Shown one piece after another: positions 29,504-40,600 of a stretch of DNA of 64,000 nt. The stretch covers positions 1,240,001 to 1,304,000 of the forward strand of contig CP048208.1 in the NCBI GenBank assembly GCA_020541205.1, in the 5' to 3' direction. The DNA comes from Candidatus Hartigia pinicola. Lineage in GTDB: Bacteria > Pseudomonadota > Gammaproteobacteria > Enterobacterales > Enterobacteriaceae. Below the pieces are notes generated by a model, which was not told where the DNA came from, did not search any database, and worked only from the letters and a program-made list of their open reading frames with translations. The position numbers and the translations under genes are program-made. Position 1 is the first letter of the stretch. Every line of letters begins with the position of its first letter.

Positions 29504-30403
29504 TTACTCCATAATTTTTTCAATTGGTAAAACTAAAATGGAGCTTGCGCCTAAGGCTTTAAGTTTTTCCATTGTTTCCCAGCACAACGTTTCACTACTG
29601 ACCATATGAAGTACACTGCGCTGTTTATCACCTAACAACGATAAAACAGTAGGTCTTTCTGCGCCTGGTAACAATGCAACAATCTGTTCTAAATATTCAT
29701 CTGGTGCGTGAAGCATAATGTATTTAGATGCACGTGCTTGGATAACACCTTGTATTCGTGTCATTATACGATTGATAAGATTTTGTTTATCACTGGAAAT
29801 TTCACCATCACGTTGAATTAAAGAGGCTTTTGATCGATAAATCACTTCAACTTCTTTTAATCCATTAGCTTCGAGAGTTGCTCCCGTTGAAACAAGGTCG
29901 CAAATTGCATCAGCTAGTCCAGCACTTGGTGCAACTTCTACTGATCCATTTAATAAACAATATTCAAACTGCAAGCCTTTTTCATGGAAAAATTTTTTTA
30001 ACAAATAAGGATAAGAAGTAGCAATACGTGAACCATTTAAACATTCTGCACCAGAATAATGAAAATCAACTGGTGTAGCTAGGGATAAACGACAACCACC
30101 AAAATCAAGACGACATAATGTTTTATAAGAAGGATTAGTACCTTGTTCTTGACGATTTAATAATTCTTCTTCTAGAACATTATCACCGATAATTCCTAAA
30201 TCAACAACACCATCTATTAATAATCCTGGAATATCGTCATCACGTACGCGGAGAAAATCGATAGACATATTGTCTGCATAAGCCATCAATCTTTGTTGTT
30301 GTAAATTAATTTTTATGCCACAACGAGCTAATAATTCACTTGATTCATCACTAAGACGACCAGATTTTTGAATCGCAATTCTTAACCTTGATTGATCTAA
30401 CAT
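29504..30403 (-). CDS. hisG: ATP phosphoribosyltransferase HisG
   Basis: HisG condenses ATP with PRPP, the committed and normally histidine-inhibited first step of the pathway. The 299 residues match the long, homohexameric form (E. coli 299). It has a two-lobed catalytic core (1 to about 225), including the PRPP-binding [18 protein letters not shown] region, and a C-terminal ACT-like regulatory domain (about 226-299) still present, so feedback inhibition may be kept. AGGT lies 7 nt before the ATG. It is the first gene of the operon after the leader and attenuator. The order hisG-D-C-B-H-A-F-I is identical to E. coli and complete. Confidence 0.98.
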   Translation of the reverse strand: MLDQSRLRIAIQKSGRLSDESSELLARCGIKINLQQQRLMAYADNMSIDFLRVRDDDIPGLLIDGVVDLGIIGDNVLEEELLNRQEQGTNPSYKTLCRLDFGGCRLSLATPVDFHYSGAECLNGSRIATSYPYLLKKFFHEKGLQFEYCLLNGSVEVAPSAGLADAICDLVSTGATLEANGLKEVEVIYRSKASLIQRDGEISSDKQNLINRIMTRIQGVIQARASKYIMLHAPDEYLEQIVALLPGAERPTVLSLLGDKQRSVLHMVSSETLCWETMEKLKALGASSILVLPIEKIME

Positions 30404-30455
30404 AATTTTACCTACTTATTTATTCTATATTATTTCTTTGATTAATAATAAAAAA

Positions 30456-30480
30456 CCCTCGGAAGATATTCTTCCGAGGG
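30456..30480 (-). terminator. his operon attenuator (intrinsic terminator)
   Basis: On the operon strand the arms CCCTCGGAAG and CTTCCGAGGG form a perfect 10-bp stem around a 5-nt loop, directly followed by a run of six T, then ATTATTAAT. It stands 52 nt before the hisG start, after a histidine-rich leader peptide. This is the textbook layout of the enterobacterial his attenuator. The GC-rich stem is the strongest such structure I noticed in the window. Confidence 0.95.
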
Positions 30481-30507
30481 TTTTTTATTATTTCGTATTT
30501 TAGCCAC

Positions 30508-30516
30508 CGGAAGAAT
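30508..30516 (-). promoter_or_regulatory. Antiterminator segment of the his attenuator
   Basis: On the operon strand ATTCTTCCG is an exact complement of CGGAAGAAT, which spans the 5' arm of the terminator stem and its loop. This 9-bp alternative pairing would prevent the terminator when the ribosome stalls on the leader peptide, so the mutually exclusive folding switch is intact in sequence. Function is inferred from the known E. coli/Salmonella mechanism. Confidence 0.8.
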
Positions 30517-30550
30517 CGTTGAACGTATTCCAGCACACATCACCCAAATG

Positions 30551-30601
30551 CTACTCAGGATGATGATGGTAGTAGTGATAATTGTGTGCAATATCAGTCA
30601 T
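30551..30601 (-). CDS. hisL: his operon leader peptide HisL
   Basis: A 16-codon reading frame, MTDIAHNYHYYHHHPE, followed by TAG, lies 35 nt before the antiterminator segment and about 150 nt before hisG. It is the same length as the E. coli/Salmonella leader and ends in the same kind of HHH-P-acidic tail. Ribosome stalling on its His codons controls the downstream attenuator. Relative to the seven-His run of E. coli, positions 8, 10 and 11 are now Tyr (TAT, TAC, TAC); five His codons remain, including one at position 6. An in-frame ATG 12 nt earlier (30613) could extend it to 20 residues; neither start has a strong Shine-Dalgarno. Promoter candidates upstream (TTGCTT at 30650-30655, TTGCAT at 30678-30683, minus strand) lack a convincing -10. 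Confidence 0.88.
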   Translation of the reverse strand: MTDIAHNYHYYHHHPE

Positions 30602-30613
30602 AATAACTTTCAT

Positions 30614-32599
30614 TTTTTAATACTATTAATTTATTCTAAATTCATTAATAAGCAATCTATCTGATTATTGCACCATAATGCAACTCTTTTTTAAAAAACA
30701 AAATAATAAGATAATGAAATTTTATGGTAATTAATTGTTTAATTTACTGGTACTCGGAAGATAGTTACTTGAATCAATTTTTGAAATTTGTTTAAAATTA
30801 CATATAATAGTTTATATTAAAAAAGCAGAATAAATAATTCATTTATTGAAATTCATAGTCATTAACTATGAAATAAAGTGTACTAAATATATAATTGAAA
30901 TGTATTATTAAAACATATTAATCTATATATATTTTAATAGCTAACAATATGATGGCACAAAAGTGAAAGTTAAACCATGACATCTTAATTAAATGTTATA
31001 CTCAGACGGTATATAAAACTCTCCGTAAATTTATTCTTATGTATACAAGATATTAAGTTATGTGTTAATAAAATATTTAATAAATGAAATAGTCAAAGTA
31101 TTAAGTTAATTTAACAAAACATTAACGACTTCTGTAAAATTGAGATGTAGAAGAAAATTTCTAGTTACAAAGTTACACTAAACTATTAATTTCTAAAGTT
31201 TAATTATTCCATAAAAATAAAAACATTAGAATAAAAAGTTTAAACGAATATGAGTATTATGTAATTAATTAAATATCTATCATTTTAATATATCTTATCA
31301 ATGTGATAATAATATATAATAGTGTAATTATTAAGCAATATTTCAAAAATTAAACTACAATACTTTGTAATAAAACACTACAAATCTCATGTCATTTAAT
31401 CTATCTAAAATCTTTATACATCTCCGTGTATTCTAACAAACTCTGCACAAAATAATAATACGCTCCAGTACTGCATCTAGAAGTAGTTACTATATATCAC
31501 TATTTGATAATTTTAAAATAAGAAATCTTAAAGTAGAAATTATCCTTTCATACAGATCTTTAAAAATCATTTTACCAGTCAAGATTTAAATGAGATAAAA
31601 TAACATTACTTTTATAATTATGAATGCGAAAACGTTAAGAATATAAATCAAACTAACGTAAAACTATAATCTCGATAAAAATTTAGATACGACAAAAAAT
31701 ATAATACTAGATATTGTAAACTTACTCCATATGATTGACATCATTACAAGAAATTTTAAAAACAAAAAACGTAAATAGCTTTGAATCTATACAGCAACAA
31801 TAACTTTTAGTTATAAACAACGAATAAATATTTTTGTTATATAAATTGATAATCTTACAGATTAGTTTTCTAGTATCGTATACTAACACTATGAAAAAAT
31901 CACAAAATACGATGAATCGATACTTTCATATAATTACTAAGTATTAATTTACATAAGAGTCATCAGAGCATGAAAGTTCTATAAAATATTTGAAATACCC
32001 GTCTTGAGTGTTTTAACTTAGAAAGTTATAATTATTTTTTCTGTTTTTCAAAATCAATCTTGCATAAATTCTTACACTCTTCAACCTATATGTGTTCAAT
32101 AAACAAGGATACAAAAGATTTACTATTATTAATGTATAATATAAGATTTCTTTTAACAATACTAAAAGAAATTCTGCTACCTTACATTATACAATAGTCA
32201 TTACCTAACTCAGAACGCATAAACTAATCTTTCGTATGCGTAGCATAATCTTTATCTACTTCCCGCTTACTAGAATTTTTTTATTTATAGTTTTAGACCG
32301 AATATCATACAAACTCTATGTGTAACAATGAATAATCAAGATAGCTTTTATCGCTACATTTAGCAAGGTGTTTCACCAAGATTTATTTTAATTAAACTTA
32401 ATCAGTCTTCATTATGTTATATTTAATATCATTTCAAGATGACGCAAAATTTACTACAACCATTACGATTAGACGCGGTAATATAAATAAATACATTCAA
32501 GGTTATGTTTGAATATCAGAGAATAATCATTTTACTCAAAACGTCATAAATAATTACTCTAATGGATCATTTTACTCATTCTTTTTGTTATACATAACA
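30614..32599. other. Gene-free AT-rich stretch upstream of the his operon
   Basis: 2 kb with no recognisable gene. Its first 80 bases must hold the his promoter. The remainder shows no repeats or RNA-like structures that I could identify. SspB, which follows sspA in E. coli, is not recognisable. Confidence 0.6.
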
Positions 32600-33235
32600 T
32601 TATGCAGATAAACGCATTTCACGTTCTAACTCAGTTAGTGAAGCTAAAAATGCATCACGTTCAAAAACACGTTGCATATACATTTGCATATGTTTACTAC
32701 TTGATGGTGTTAATACAATACCTAGTACTGGTAAGCGCCACAAAAGTGGCGCTAAGTAGCAATCTACTAAGCTAAATTCTTCACTCATAAAGAAAGACAT
32801 TTCCGCAAACACTAAGGAAACTGCCATTAATTCTTCAGTAAGTTTCCGTCCTGCGTTGTTAGCTTCTTGCACACTTCCCTTTTCAATTTTATACATCAGT
32901 GAATACCAGTCTTTTTTAATACGGTGTATTAATTGACGACTAGTACCACGCGCAACAGGGTAAACAGGCATTAATGGTGGATGCGGAAAACGTTCGTCAA
33001 GATACTCCATGATAATACATGGATCATACAGGGTAAGATCACGGTCAACAAGAGTTGGCACGCTTTGATATGGATTTAAATCAATCAGATCTTGAGGTAA
33101 ATGACCCTGTTCAACATGTTCAATCTCAACGCTCACCCCTTTTTCAGCTAAAACAATACGTACTTGATGACTAAAAATATCAGTTTGTCCTGAAAATAAT
33201 GTCATTATCGAACGTTTATTAGGAGCGACAGCCAT
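32600..33235 (-). CDS. sspA: Stringent starvation protein A (SspA)
   Basis: SspA is a glutathione-S-transferase-fold protein that binds RNA polymerase and affects stress gene expression in E. coli. The 211-residue product (E. coli 212) has the N-terminal thioredoxin-like domain (to about 85: TLFSGQTDIFSHQVRIVLAEKG, NPYQSVPTLVDR) and the C-terminal helical domain. The surface-pocket run PHPPLMPVYPVARG is almost unchanged. I start at 33235 because MAVAPNKRSIMTLFSG aligns with E. coli and a perfect GGAGG Shine-Dalgarno lies 6 nt upstream; an in-frame ATG 21 nt earlier would bury that site. The usual neighbours rplM-rpsI (upstream) and sspB (downstream) are absent, so the gene stands alone. Confidence 0.96.
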   Translation of the reverse strand: MAVAPNKRSIMTLFSGQTDIFSHQVRIVLAEKGVSVEIEHVEQGHLPQDLIDLNPYQSVPTLVDRDLTLYDPCIIMEYLDERFPHPPLMPVYPVARGTSRQLIHRIKKDWYSLMYKIEKGSVQEANNAGRKLTEELMAVSLVFAEMSFFMSEEFSLVDCYLAPLLWRLPVLGIVLTPSSSKHMQMYMQRVFERDAFLASLTELEREMRLSA

Positions 33236-34802
33236 TAGAACCTCCATATTGCACAAAAATAAATTAAACTATAATTAATATTGTACTAATTTTAAATGAC
33301 TTATTTTAGAATCATGTATGTAAAAACCTTCACTCATTTTATGTTACAAATCAGTATAACGGTCTCGATAAATAAAGTAAGTAATAGTATAATAAAATAC
33401 TTAGGTACTCTAACAGAGTTTTATACAATTGAGGACCATTAATCAAAAAATTATACATAATATTAGTTTAGATAAGTCATTTTTTAAAACAAATATTAGT
33501 CTTGATATTTTTATTATTAATAAGATAATGTTTAATACTATTCAGAACGTTTGTGACATAATATTTTATCATCTTTTTTTCTTCAAATGAAAAACAGCAT
33601 TATAGTTGTAAGATCAATTAAAAAACATTTAAATAATTTATATTTTCCTAATTAGTAGATGAAAATAGACTAAGAAATTCTATATATGGGATTTTTGTGT
33701 ACTGTTATGTATTTTTTTAAAATATATTACGAAAAGACATTTTCTCATCCCAGATTTACACAGCACTAATACCCGCATACAATCTTTAACTTTTGAAAAA
33801 AATCAAAATAGAGCTAAAATGTTGCAAAAGGAGTTGAAACAATTAGCTCTGTCCGTGCTACAGTAATCGAAAATTAATACTACATTGATAATCATCAACA
33901 CACAAAAGATTAAAAACACATATATGACTCCTGGCACATTTATTGTAAAAGTAAAACTTCCCAACATGACATGACATGTTGAGGTTCATACTTAAATATT
34001 AGACTATAAATTTCAGTTACAACAAATAATCTTAAAAAAACACCTTAATCACTTTCAATCTAAACAATAAATTACTAATATGCGTAAAGAATATTCAAGA
34101 AGATAAAAATGATACAAATAAACAATTATGAATATATATGTTACATATTGATAATAATCTTTACTATAATAAACATAAGATACTCTATACATTTTATGTA
34201 ATAATAAAGTATTATATTTTTAACACATAGATTATATTGCTTCAAAATATTAATACATATCGAAAAACTAATATAGATTTTCAATAACTGTATTTAATTT
34301 ATTAATCTTTATTTAATTTTTTACTCTTTCACATAAATAATATTAAACAATCTCTTAAAATTATTAACGAAATAAAATTATTACTTACATCATACATGAT
34401 TATCACGCATATTTACTAAAATTACTCAATATTAATATCTATGGTATTTTGAATACATAATAAAACAGAGAAATCACGAGATACAATACAAATACTAAAT
34501 CTGTATTATAAAATAATCTTACTCCTTTACAATGCATTTTATAATTTTACAGTATATTAATCAATATAAAAAATAGAAGTATCTAGTATATATTAATAAT
34601 GATTTATACATATATTTGAAATGATATTGTTAATACTCAAAGGGAAGAGTATGCAAAAATAACAAGATTATTATAGTTAAAATTAAAATACTATATATTT
34701 ATTAATATTAAATATTTCGTAAATTTAGTAACCCTATACATACCAAATTACTTCATATCGTTGATATTATGAGTTAATTAAAATTAAATAGAGTTTATTA
34801 TA
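33236..34802. other. Gene-free AT-rich stretch between sspA and uvrC
   Basis: No recognisable gene. In E. coli uvrC is preceded by uvrY, which I could not recognise here. A small hairpin, CAACATG (33962-33968) with CATGTTG (33975-33981), is the only structure noted and may be chance. Confidence 0.6.
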
Positions 34803-36635
34803 GTGTCAGAACAATTTAAAGCAAAAACTTTTTTAAAAACAGTAACCAACCAACCTGGTGTCTATAGAATGTATGATTCTGAGGGAACTGTTATTTATGT
34901 TGGCAAAGCAAAAGATTTAAAAAAACGGTTATTCAGCTATTTTCAAGGGAACATTAATAACCATAAAACTGAAAAATTAATAAAAAACATTGCATCTATC
35001 GATGTAACTGTTACACAAATTGAAAGCGAAGCGCTCTTACTTGAACAAAACTACATTAAATTATATCAACCTCGTTATAATGTACTATTACGAGATGATA
35101 AATCTTATCCTTATATTTTATTAAGCCAGGCAACTCACCCGCGTCTTTCAATGCATCATGGTATTACAAAGATGAAAGGAGAATATTTTGGACCATTTCC
35201 TAATGCATACGCAGTAAAAGCAACATTAACTTTGATCCAAAAATTATTCCCTATTCGCCAATGTAATGACGCAGTTTATAATAATCGCTCTAAACCGTGC
35301 CTACAATATCAAATAAATCGATGCTTAGCACCTTGTGTGAAAGATATAGTCTCACATGAAGAATATGATCAACAAGTTAATTATGTACGTTTATTTCTGA
35401 CTGGAAAAGATAATCAAGTATTAATAGGATTAATCAAACGTATGGAGAAGGCAAGTGAAAAATTGAATTTTGAGAAAGCTGAGTATTTTCGGAATCAAAT
35501 CGAATCAGTACGTTCTATCACAAAACAACAGTATATTTCTAGTAATAGTCATGACCTCGATGTCATCAGTGTAGCATTTAAAGCGGGACTTGTTTGTATT
35601 CATATATTATATATTCGACAAGGGAAAATATTAGGAAGTCAAAGTTATTATCCTAACGTCCCTGAGCACTCTTTGCTTGAAGAAGTGATATATACTTTTC
35701 TCAATCAATTTTATTTGCAAGACAGGAAAAACCGAAAGTTACCTCATGAAATTTTATTAGACTTTATTATTGCTAAGAAAAAGTTATTAACTGATTCTCT
35801 GTATCAAATAGCAGGACGAAAAATTGATATTCAAACACAACCACGTGGAGCAAAAGCTTATTATTTAAAACTAGCTCATGCTAATGCTTCCACTGCTTTA
35901 ATAACTAAACTTACACAGCAAACTACTGTTCATCAGCGCATCTCATCATTGGCTAATATTCTACACCGTGAATGGATATCACGTATAGAATGTTTTGATA
36001 TCTCACACGCAATAGGAGAGCAACCGGTCGCGTCTTGTGTTGTTTTTAATAAAAGTGGACCAATAAAATCTGAATACCGACGCTATAATATAAAAGGACT
36101 TAGACCTGGTGATGATTATGCTGCAATACGTCAAGTACTAAATCGTCGTTATAATAAATATATTAATGAAAATAAAATACCTGATATTATTTTTATCGAT
36201 GGTGGTAAAGAACACCTAAATATAGCAAAAAATGTTTTTGATTCTTTATCTGTTTCTTGGGACAAAAACCGACCATTATTGATCGGAGTGGCTAAAGGAA
36301 GTGATCGTAGAACAGGACTTGAAAGATTATTTTTTGAATCTGAAGGTAATGGACTAATTTTACCTTATGATTCAATAGCGTTACATCTCATTCAATATAT
36401 TCGTGATGAAGCTTACAATTATACTCTTATAGGCCATCGACAGCGCCAAACTAAAGTGAAAAACACTAGCATATTAGAATCTATTAAGGGAGTTGGACCA
36501 AAACGTCGTCAAATATTACTAAAATATATGGGAGGATTACAATCTCTAAAAAATTCAAGTATAAAAGAAATGATAAAAATACCTTCTATTTCATACGTAT
36601 TAGCAGAAAAGATTTATAATACATTGAAACAATAA
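34803..36635 (+). CDS. uvrC: Excinuclease ABC subunit C (UvrC)
   Basis: UvrC makes both incisions during nucleotide excision repair after UvrAB recognise damage. The 610 residues equal the E. coli length. The GIY-YIG nuclease domain, about 15-95, shows QPGVYRMYD and [14 protein letters not shown] and the metal-binding Glu76. A cysteine-containing region follows ([13 protein letters not shown]), then the UVR motif about 204-240 that contacts UvrB, an RNase-H-like endonuclease domain ([43 protein letters not shown]), and tandem helix-hairpin-helix motifs at the end ([16 protein letters not shown]). The start is GTG, as in E. coli, and gives [14 protein letters not shown]; the Shine-Dalgarno is weak. 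pgsA follows 54 nt downstream, so the two probably share a transcript as in E. coli. Confidence 0.97.
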   Translation: MSEQFKAKTFLKTVTNQPGVYRMYDSEGTVIYVGKAKDLKKRLFSYFQGNINNHKTEKLIKNIASIDVTVTQIESEALLLEQNYIKLYQPRYNVLLRDDKSYPYILLSQATHPRLSMHHGITKMKGEYFGPFPNAYAVKATLTLIQKLFPIRQCNDAVYNNRSKPCLQYQINRCLAPCVKDIVSHEEYDQQVNYVRLFLTGKDNQVLIGLIKRMEKASEKLNFEKAEYFRNQIESVRSITKQQYISSNSHDLDVISVAFKAGLVCIHILYIRQGKILGSQSYYPNVPEHSLLEEVIYTFLNQFYLQDRKNRKLPHEILLDFIIAKKKLLTDSLYQIAGRKIDIQTQPRGAKAYYLKLAHANASTALITKLTQQTTVHQRISSLANILHREWISRIECFDISHAIGEQPVASCVVFNKSGPIKSEYRRYNIKGLRPGDDYAAIRQVLNRRYNKYINENKIPDIIFIDGGKEHLNIAKNVFDSLSVSWDKNRPLLIGVAKGSDRRTGLERLFFESEGNGLILPYDSIALHLIQYIRDEAYNYTLIGHRQRQTKVKNTSILESIKGVGPKRRQILLKYMGGLQSLKNSSIKEMIKIPSISYVLAEKIYNTLKQ

Positions 36636-36689
36636 ATATATTAAGGCACCATATTCATAATATTAAATTCGTTCAAAAAATTACTAAGC

Positions 36690-37241
36690 ATGATTAAAGC
36701 AAATATTCCTACATGCCTGACATTCTTTCGCGTTCTTTTAATACCGTTTTTTGTTCTAGCTTTTTATTTACCTCTCAACTTAGGTCTGTTCGTTAGCGCG
36801 CTTATTTTTATAATAGCAGCTATAACAGATTGGTTTGATGGATATTTAGCACGGTTGTGGAAGCAAACAACAAAGTTTGGAGCATTTCTTGACCCTGTTG
36901 CAGATAAGGTGATGGTGGCAACTGCTCTCGTGCTAGTTACAGAAAGTTTTGATATTTGGTATGTGACACTTCCTGCAGCAACGATGATTGCTAGAGAAAT
37001 TATTGTTTCATGCCTCAGGGAATGGATGGCTGAAATAGGTAAAAGAAGTAATATAGCAGTTTCATGGATAGCTAAATTCAAAACAACAGCACAAATGATG
37101 TCTTTATTTGGCTTATTGTGGCGCCCCACTCCATTAATTGAAAACTTTTCCATCACATTATTATATCTTGCTGCTATCTTAACATTCTGGTCAATGTATG
37201 AGTACTTAAAAGCTGCATGGAATTATTTAAAAGAATCTTGA
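36690..37241 (+). CDS. pgsA: Phosphatidylglycerophosphate synthase PgsA
   Basis: PgsA is an inner-membrane CDP-alcohol phosphotransferase that joins CDP-diacylglycerol and glycerol-3-phosphate, the first step to phosphatidylglycerol and cardiolipin. The 183 residues match E. coli (182). The family signature is intact: D47-W-F-D50-G51-x2-A54-R55 then G64-x3-D68-x3-D72, with the catalytic and metal-binding aspartates present. Hydrophobic segments at about 8-28, 32-48, 75-100, 127-145 and 150-175 fit a multi-spanning membrane protein. The gene lies between uvrC and a tRNA-Cys/tRNA-Leu pair, the same order as E. coli uvrC-pgsA-glyW-cysT-leuZ. Confidence 0.97.
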   Translation: MIKANIPTCLTFFRVLLIPFFVLAFYLPLNLGLFVSALIFIIAAITDWFDGYLARLWKQTTKFGAFLDPVADKVMVATALVLVTESFDIWYVTLPAATMIAREIIVSCLREWMAEIGKRSNIAVSWIAKFKTTAQMMSLFGLLWRPTPLIENFSITLLYLAAILTFWSMYEYLKAAWNYLKES

Positions 37242-37292
37242 TCGAAGAAATTAAAAATACAAAGTAACGTATCAATTATTTTAATAATTGTA

Positions 37293-37320
37293 TTGACTCA
37301 CAATATGAAAATAGTAAAAT
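37293..37320 (+). promoter_or_regulatory. Candidate sigma-70 promoter for the tRNA genes
   Basis: TTGACT (37293-37298), a 16-nt spacer and TAAAAT (37315-37320) form a good -35/-10 pair between pgsA and tRNA-Cys. It sits about 170 nt before the first tRNA, roughly where a promoter ahead of the missing glyW would be. AT richness makes the -10 weak evidence; the -35 match is the better part. Confidence 0.4.
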
Positions 37321-37493
37321 ACAATATATCGAATAGGAATGATTACTACAATAAAAAATTAAATCAATCAGTTGAAAACTGAAATTTTAATAGCGAGCAT
37401 TGTGTATTGAATCAAAAATCACTTCACTAATGCCACATCTACAACAATTTGACTATGATTTTCTAGTCTAAGTTCAATAAAAAGAGCGCATAA

Positions 37494-37564
37494 GGCGCGT
37501 TAGCAAAGCGGTTATGCTCCGGATTGCAAATCCGTATAGCCCGGTTCGACTCCGGGACGCGCCT
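37494..37564 (+). tRNA. cysT: tRNA-Cys (GCA)
   Basis: A 71-nt cloverleaf: acceptor GGCGCGT pairs with ACGCGCC (7 bp), the anticodon stem-loop has GCA at 37526-37528, and the T-arm is CCCGGTTCGACTCCGGG. The discriminator is T at 37564, as expected for tRNA-Cys. It is close to E. coli cysT. The CCA end is not encoded (ACA follows), so it must be added by CCA-adding enzyme; E. coli cysT encodes CCA. Confidence 0.96.
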
Positions 37565-37574
37565 ACAACATTTA

Positions 37575-37663
37575 GCCCAGGTGGTGAAATCGGTAGACAC
37601 AAGGGATTTAAAATCCCTCGGCTTGTAAGGGCTATGCGGGTTCAAGTCCCGCCCTGGGCACCA
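37575..37663 (+). tRNA. leuZ: tRNA-Leu (TAA)
   Basis: A class-II cloverleaf with a long variable arm. Acceptor GCCCAGG pairs with CCTGGGC, the anticodon stem is AGGGA/TCCCT with TAA at 37609-37611, the T-arm is GCGGGTTCAAGTCCCGC, the discriminator is A, and CCA is encoded (37661-37663). It is close to E. coli leuZ with a slightly longer variable arm. It lies 10 nt after tRNA-Cys, so the pair is probably cotranscribed. Confidence 0.97.
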
Positions 37664-40600
37664 TTTTATATAATCGTTTGATACGATCATGTAAAATATA
37701 AAGACTAAGCTTCAAATGATAAATGATCATTCAATAGACTCATTATGATAGTATAAATTTTATATAAGATAAATGCTGTACTAAAGCACTCGTTGTTCTA
37801 CTATACTCGTAAACTAACACTAATAACGAATGGCAACTTTTATAATATGAAATGCACAAAATCCACACTGAACCAATATTTTACGCAATACCAAGAAATA
37901 AACTAATGATAATGTATGTAATATTAAAAACAATATTAACATTGATAACCTACTAAGAAAAATAAAAACTTAATCACGTTAAATACCTTTTAAAAAAGGT
38001 AAATATAACTTTGAAAGTAGCGATGTTACAGATTTTCATGATGATATGTAAGTAATTCTCTCGAGTCTCATTTTTAATGACATACAATTACATAACAAAA
38101 ATAACTCACAAGAGTAACTGAATACACTCTTATATTACTGCTTATCTTCTAGTTATGAAAAAGTAAAAATCTATTAATTATCTTCTTCTGATTCTTTACG
38201 CAGTACTTAAAACTACGTTTCTCAGGGAGAGGAATAATTAAATCTTTATCGTCCTTCTTACTATAAAATCAAACTACTGATTTTACAATATTAATAGATT
38301 GTAATTCTACTATCGTAAATTATAAAAGACAATTTTAATAACCTGATACTCATGAAAATCACTTTATATTATCATTATTAGAATGCTTTACTATTTATCA
38401 ACACTTAATATTAAACATAAGTACACCGAATTACCCCTTCAAAATTAATAATAATATAATAACTTATTACTGATTCAAAGTTTTAATTTATAATTTTTTT
38501 GATTCTTTATATTAGATCATAGTAATCATTTTATAACCGATACGAGTATGTATTCCTCATTATATTGAAAAATAAAAAATACTATTTCAATTTTATCAAA
38601 AGATAGTCTATAAAATGAAAATAATGTACTCAAATAAAAAAAATAAAAATACTAAAATAAACAGATATTTATGGTAATATAATCTAATTTAAAGACAACT
38701 AAATGCGTTTCTATAAAGAATTCAGCAGTATAAATTTTAATAAAGATTAAAGAGAAAGTGCCTCACAGTACTTTATAACACTCTAGAATGTTGAAGTCAT
38801 ACACATGTATTGAACATACCTTAACTGTATCTGTTGGAGTAATAAGCTATATCAATCTTAATGTAATACTTTAAAAAAGTAATTATCTTTTACAGATCAA
38901 TACTTTCTTTATTTTTTAAACAATATTATTCGAGTCACTTTGAGCATCAAGAAGTTAATAATTATCAAAACTACCAAGTATTAGCACTAAAAATTTAACC
39001 TAACCCAAAATTCTCATAAGTAAGTTTAGCAAAATAGATAAATGTATTGCTTCTTTATTAGTATTGCAACGATCGGTGCAATATATAAATTACTAAAGCA
39101 CGAACGAAACACCATCTAGCAGTGAACACTTTAATCTTTTCAAATCAAAACATAGCGTAAATTCTTAATAAAATCATTTAATATAATTGAATCAACTTAA
39201 TATTCTGATGTGTCAAGACTAGTTAATATTAAGTTGATACTACTGTTATTTACATTTAGTAAATAAACTTCCTAAACTTTTGGAATATAATAGTTTTATA
39301 TAACTATTTCCTTTCTGATAATAATTAGGGTTACGATGCCTAAAATCCATAATTCACACTGAATATTACACGTCTGTATATTAACAATTCATTCAATAAA
39401 AATAATCTGACTAAAAAATATCGTAAAAAATTTTTATTTTTATCAGAAATTACAAGGTGTTAAACGAAAACGATGGCATTTAAATAGAAAAAATAATAAT
39501 CATTTCAACAATAAATTTTTAACTTTTACTCTGTGAATTTTATTAATCAATCATTACAACTAAGACTCTAAGCACTATTAGAAAACATTTTGAGAAAATC
39601 TATCAAGCATTACTTTAATGATAAATAAAATTAATAATTTATATAGTAGTAATAGTAAACTGAATATTAAGATATAATATTCAGTAAATAAGATATATTC
39701 ATCTTTATCAATATGTTAATCATTAAATTTTCCTCTATCTATCAGTAAACTAGTAGGGTGATCACTATCTTTACAGTTGAGTTATAAACTAGAAAGTAAA
39801 TCATCTTCGTTCCTATTATTATTTCTACTGTCTATTAACGAGTTACGAAGAAAAATACAAACGATACTCTCTACAATTTTGACACCCTAGAATAAAAATA
39901 TTAAATCTGGTTAACTAAAACTTTTTAATAGATTATTTAACAAGCTGTTATTCTTAAAAACAAAAATAAATATCTAGAAATAACAACATTTTTATAATAT
40001 ATTTAGGTTACTATCGTAATATACTGAAACAGTTTCTAATTAAACTAAACGTACTTTCTAACAATTTTAAAATCATCTAAAATACTGTATAAAATCATTT
40101 TAAAATTTTAAAAACAAACCGTTAGAAATAACATGCATTCTTCTAGTGATTCTTCTAGAATAAAATTTAAATATATTTATCAATGTCTCTTTTTTAATAG
40201 TTTTTGAACTGTTAACGCTACTCTTGTAATGATTTACACGCAAGAAAAATATTAAGAGCATAGATAAATATTCTGAAAAAAATATTGAACTGCTCAATAA
40301 CGTTTCTGAAATCAAAAGATGAATCATACTAAAAACTAAAAATTTTCCTCATATAAGTTCAGTAAAATAAACAATATTAAAAATAGAATATTAATTTTAA
40401 ATGATTATAAACTTGTATAATAACACTAGTGAAATAGATGAAAATTTATTAAAAAGAAAGGCGGTAGGATGAACAAATAAAAGATAGTATATATTATATA
40501 TAGTACATAATTATAATAACACGCTACTATATTAAAGAATTATCAACAATACATAAGGTTCGCCAAAATATTATCAAAATCCAATTACATACTTAATTTC

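Noticed and set aside
33236-33256. Seven-residue upstream extension of sspA
   Set aside because: It would cover the GGAGG site that serves the family-consistent start at 33235.
36764-37156. 130-codon minus-strand frame
   Set aside because: It lies wholly antisense inside pgsA, a strong gene; a shadow.
37463-37690. 75-codon frame on the minus strand with a translation resembling many annotated hypothetical proteins
   Set aside because: It is antisense to tRNA-Cys and tRNA-Leu; its codons are explained by the two tRNA sequences.
40100-40327. 75-codon minus-strand frame in the 6-kb desert
   Set aside because: No start signal, biased composition and no recognisable domain.
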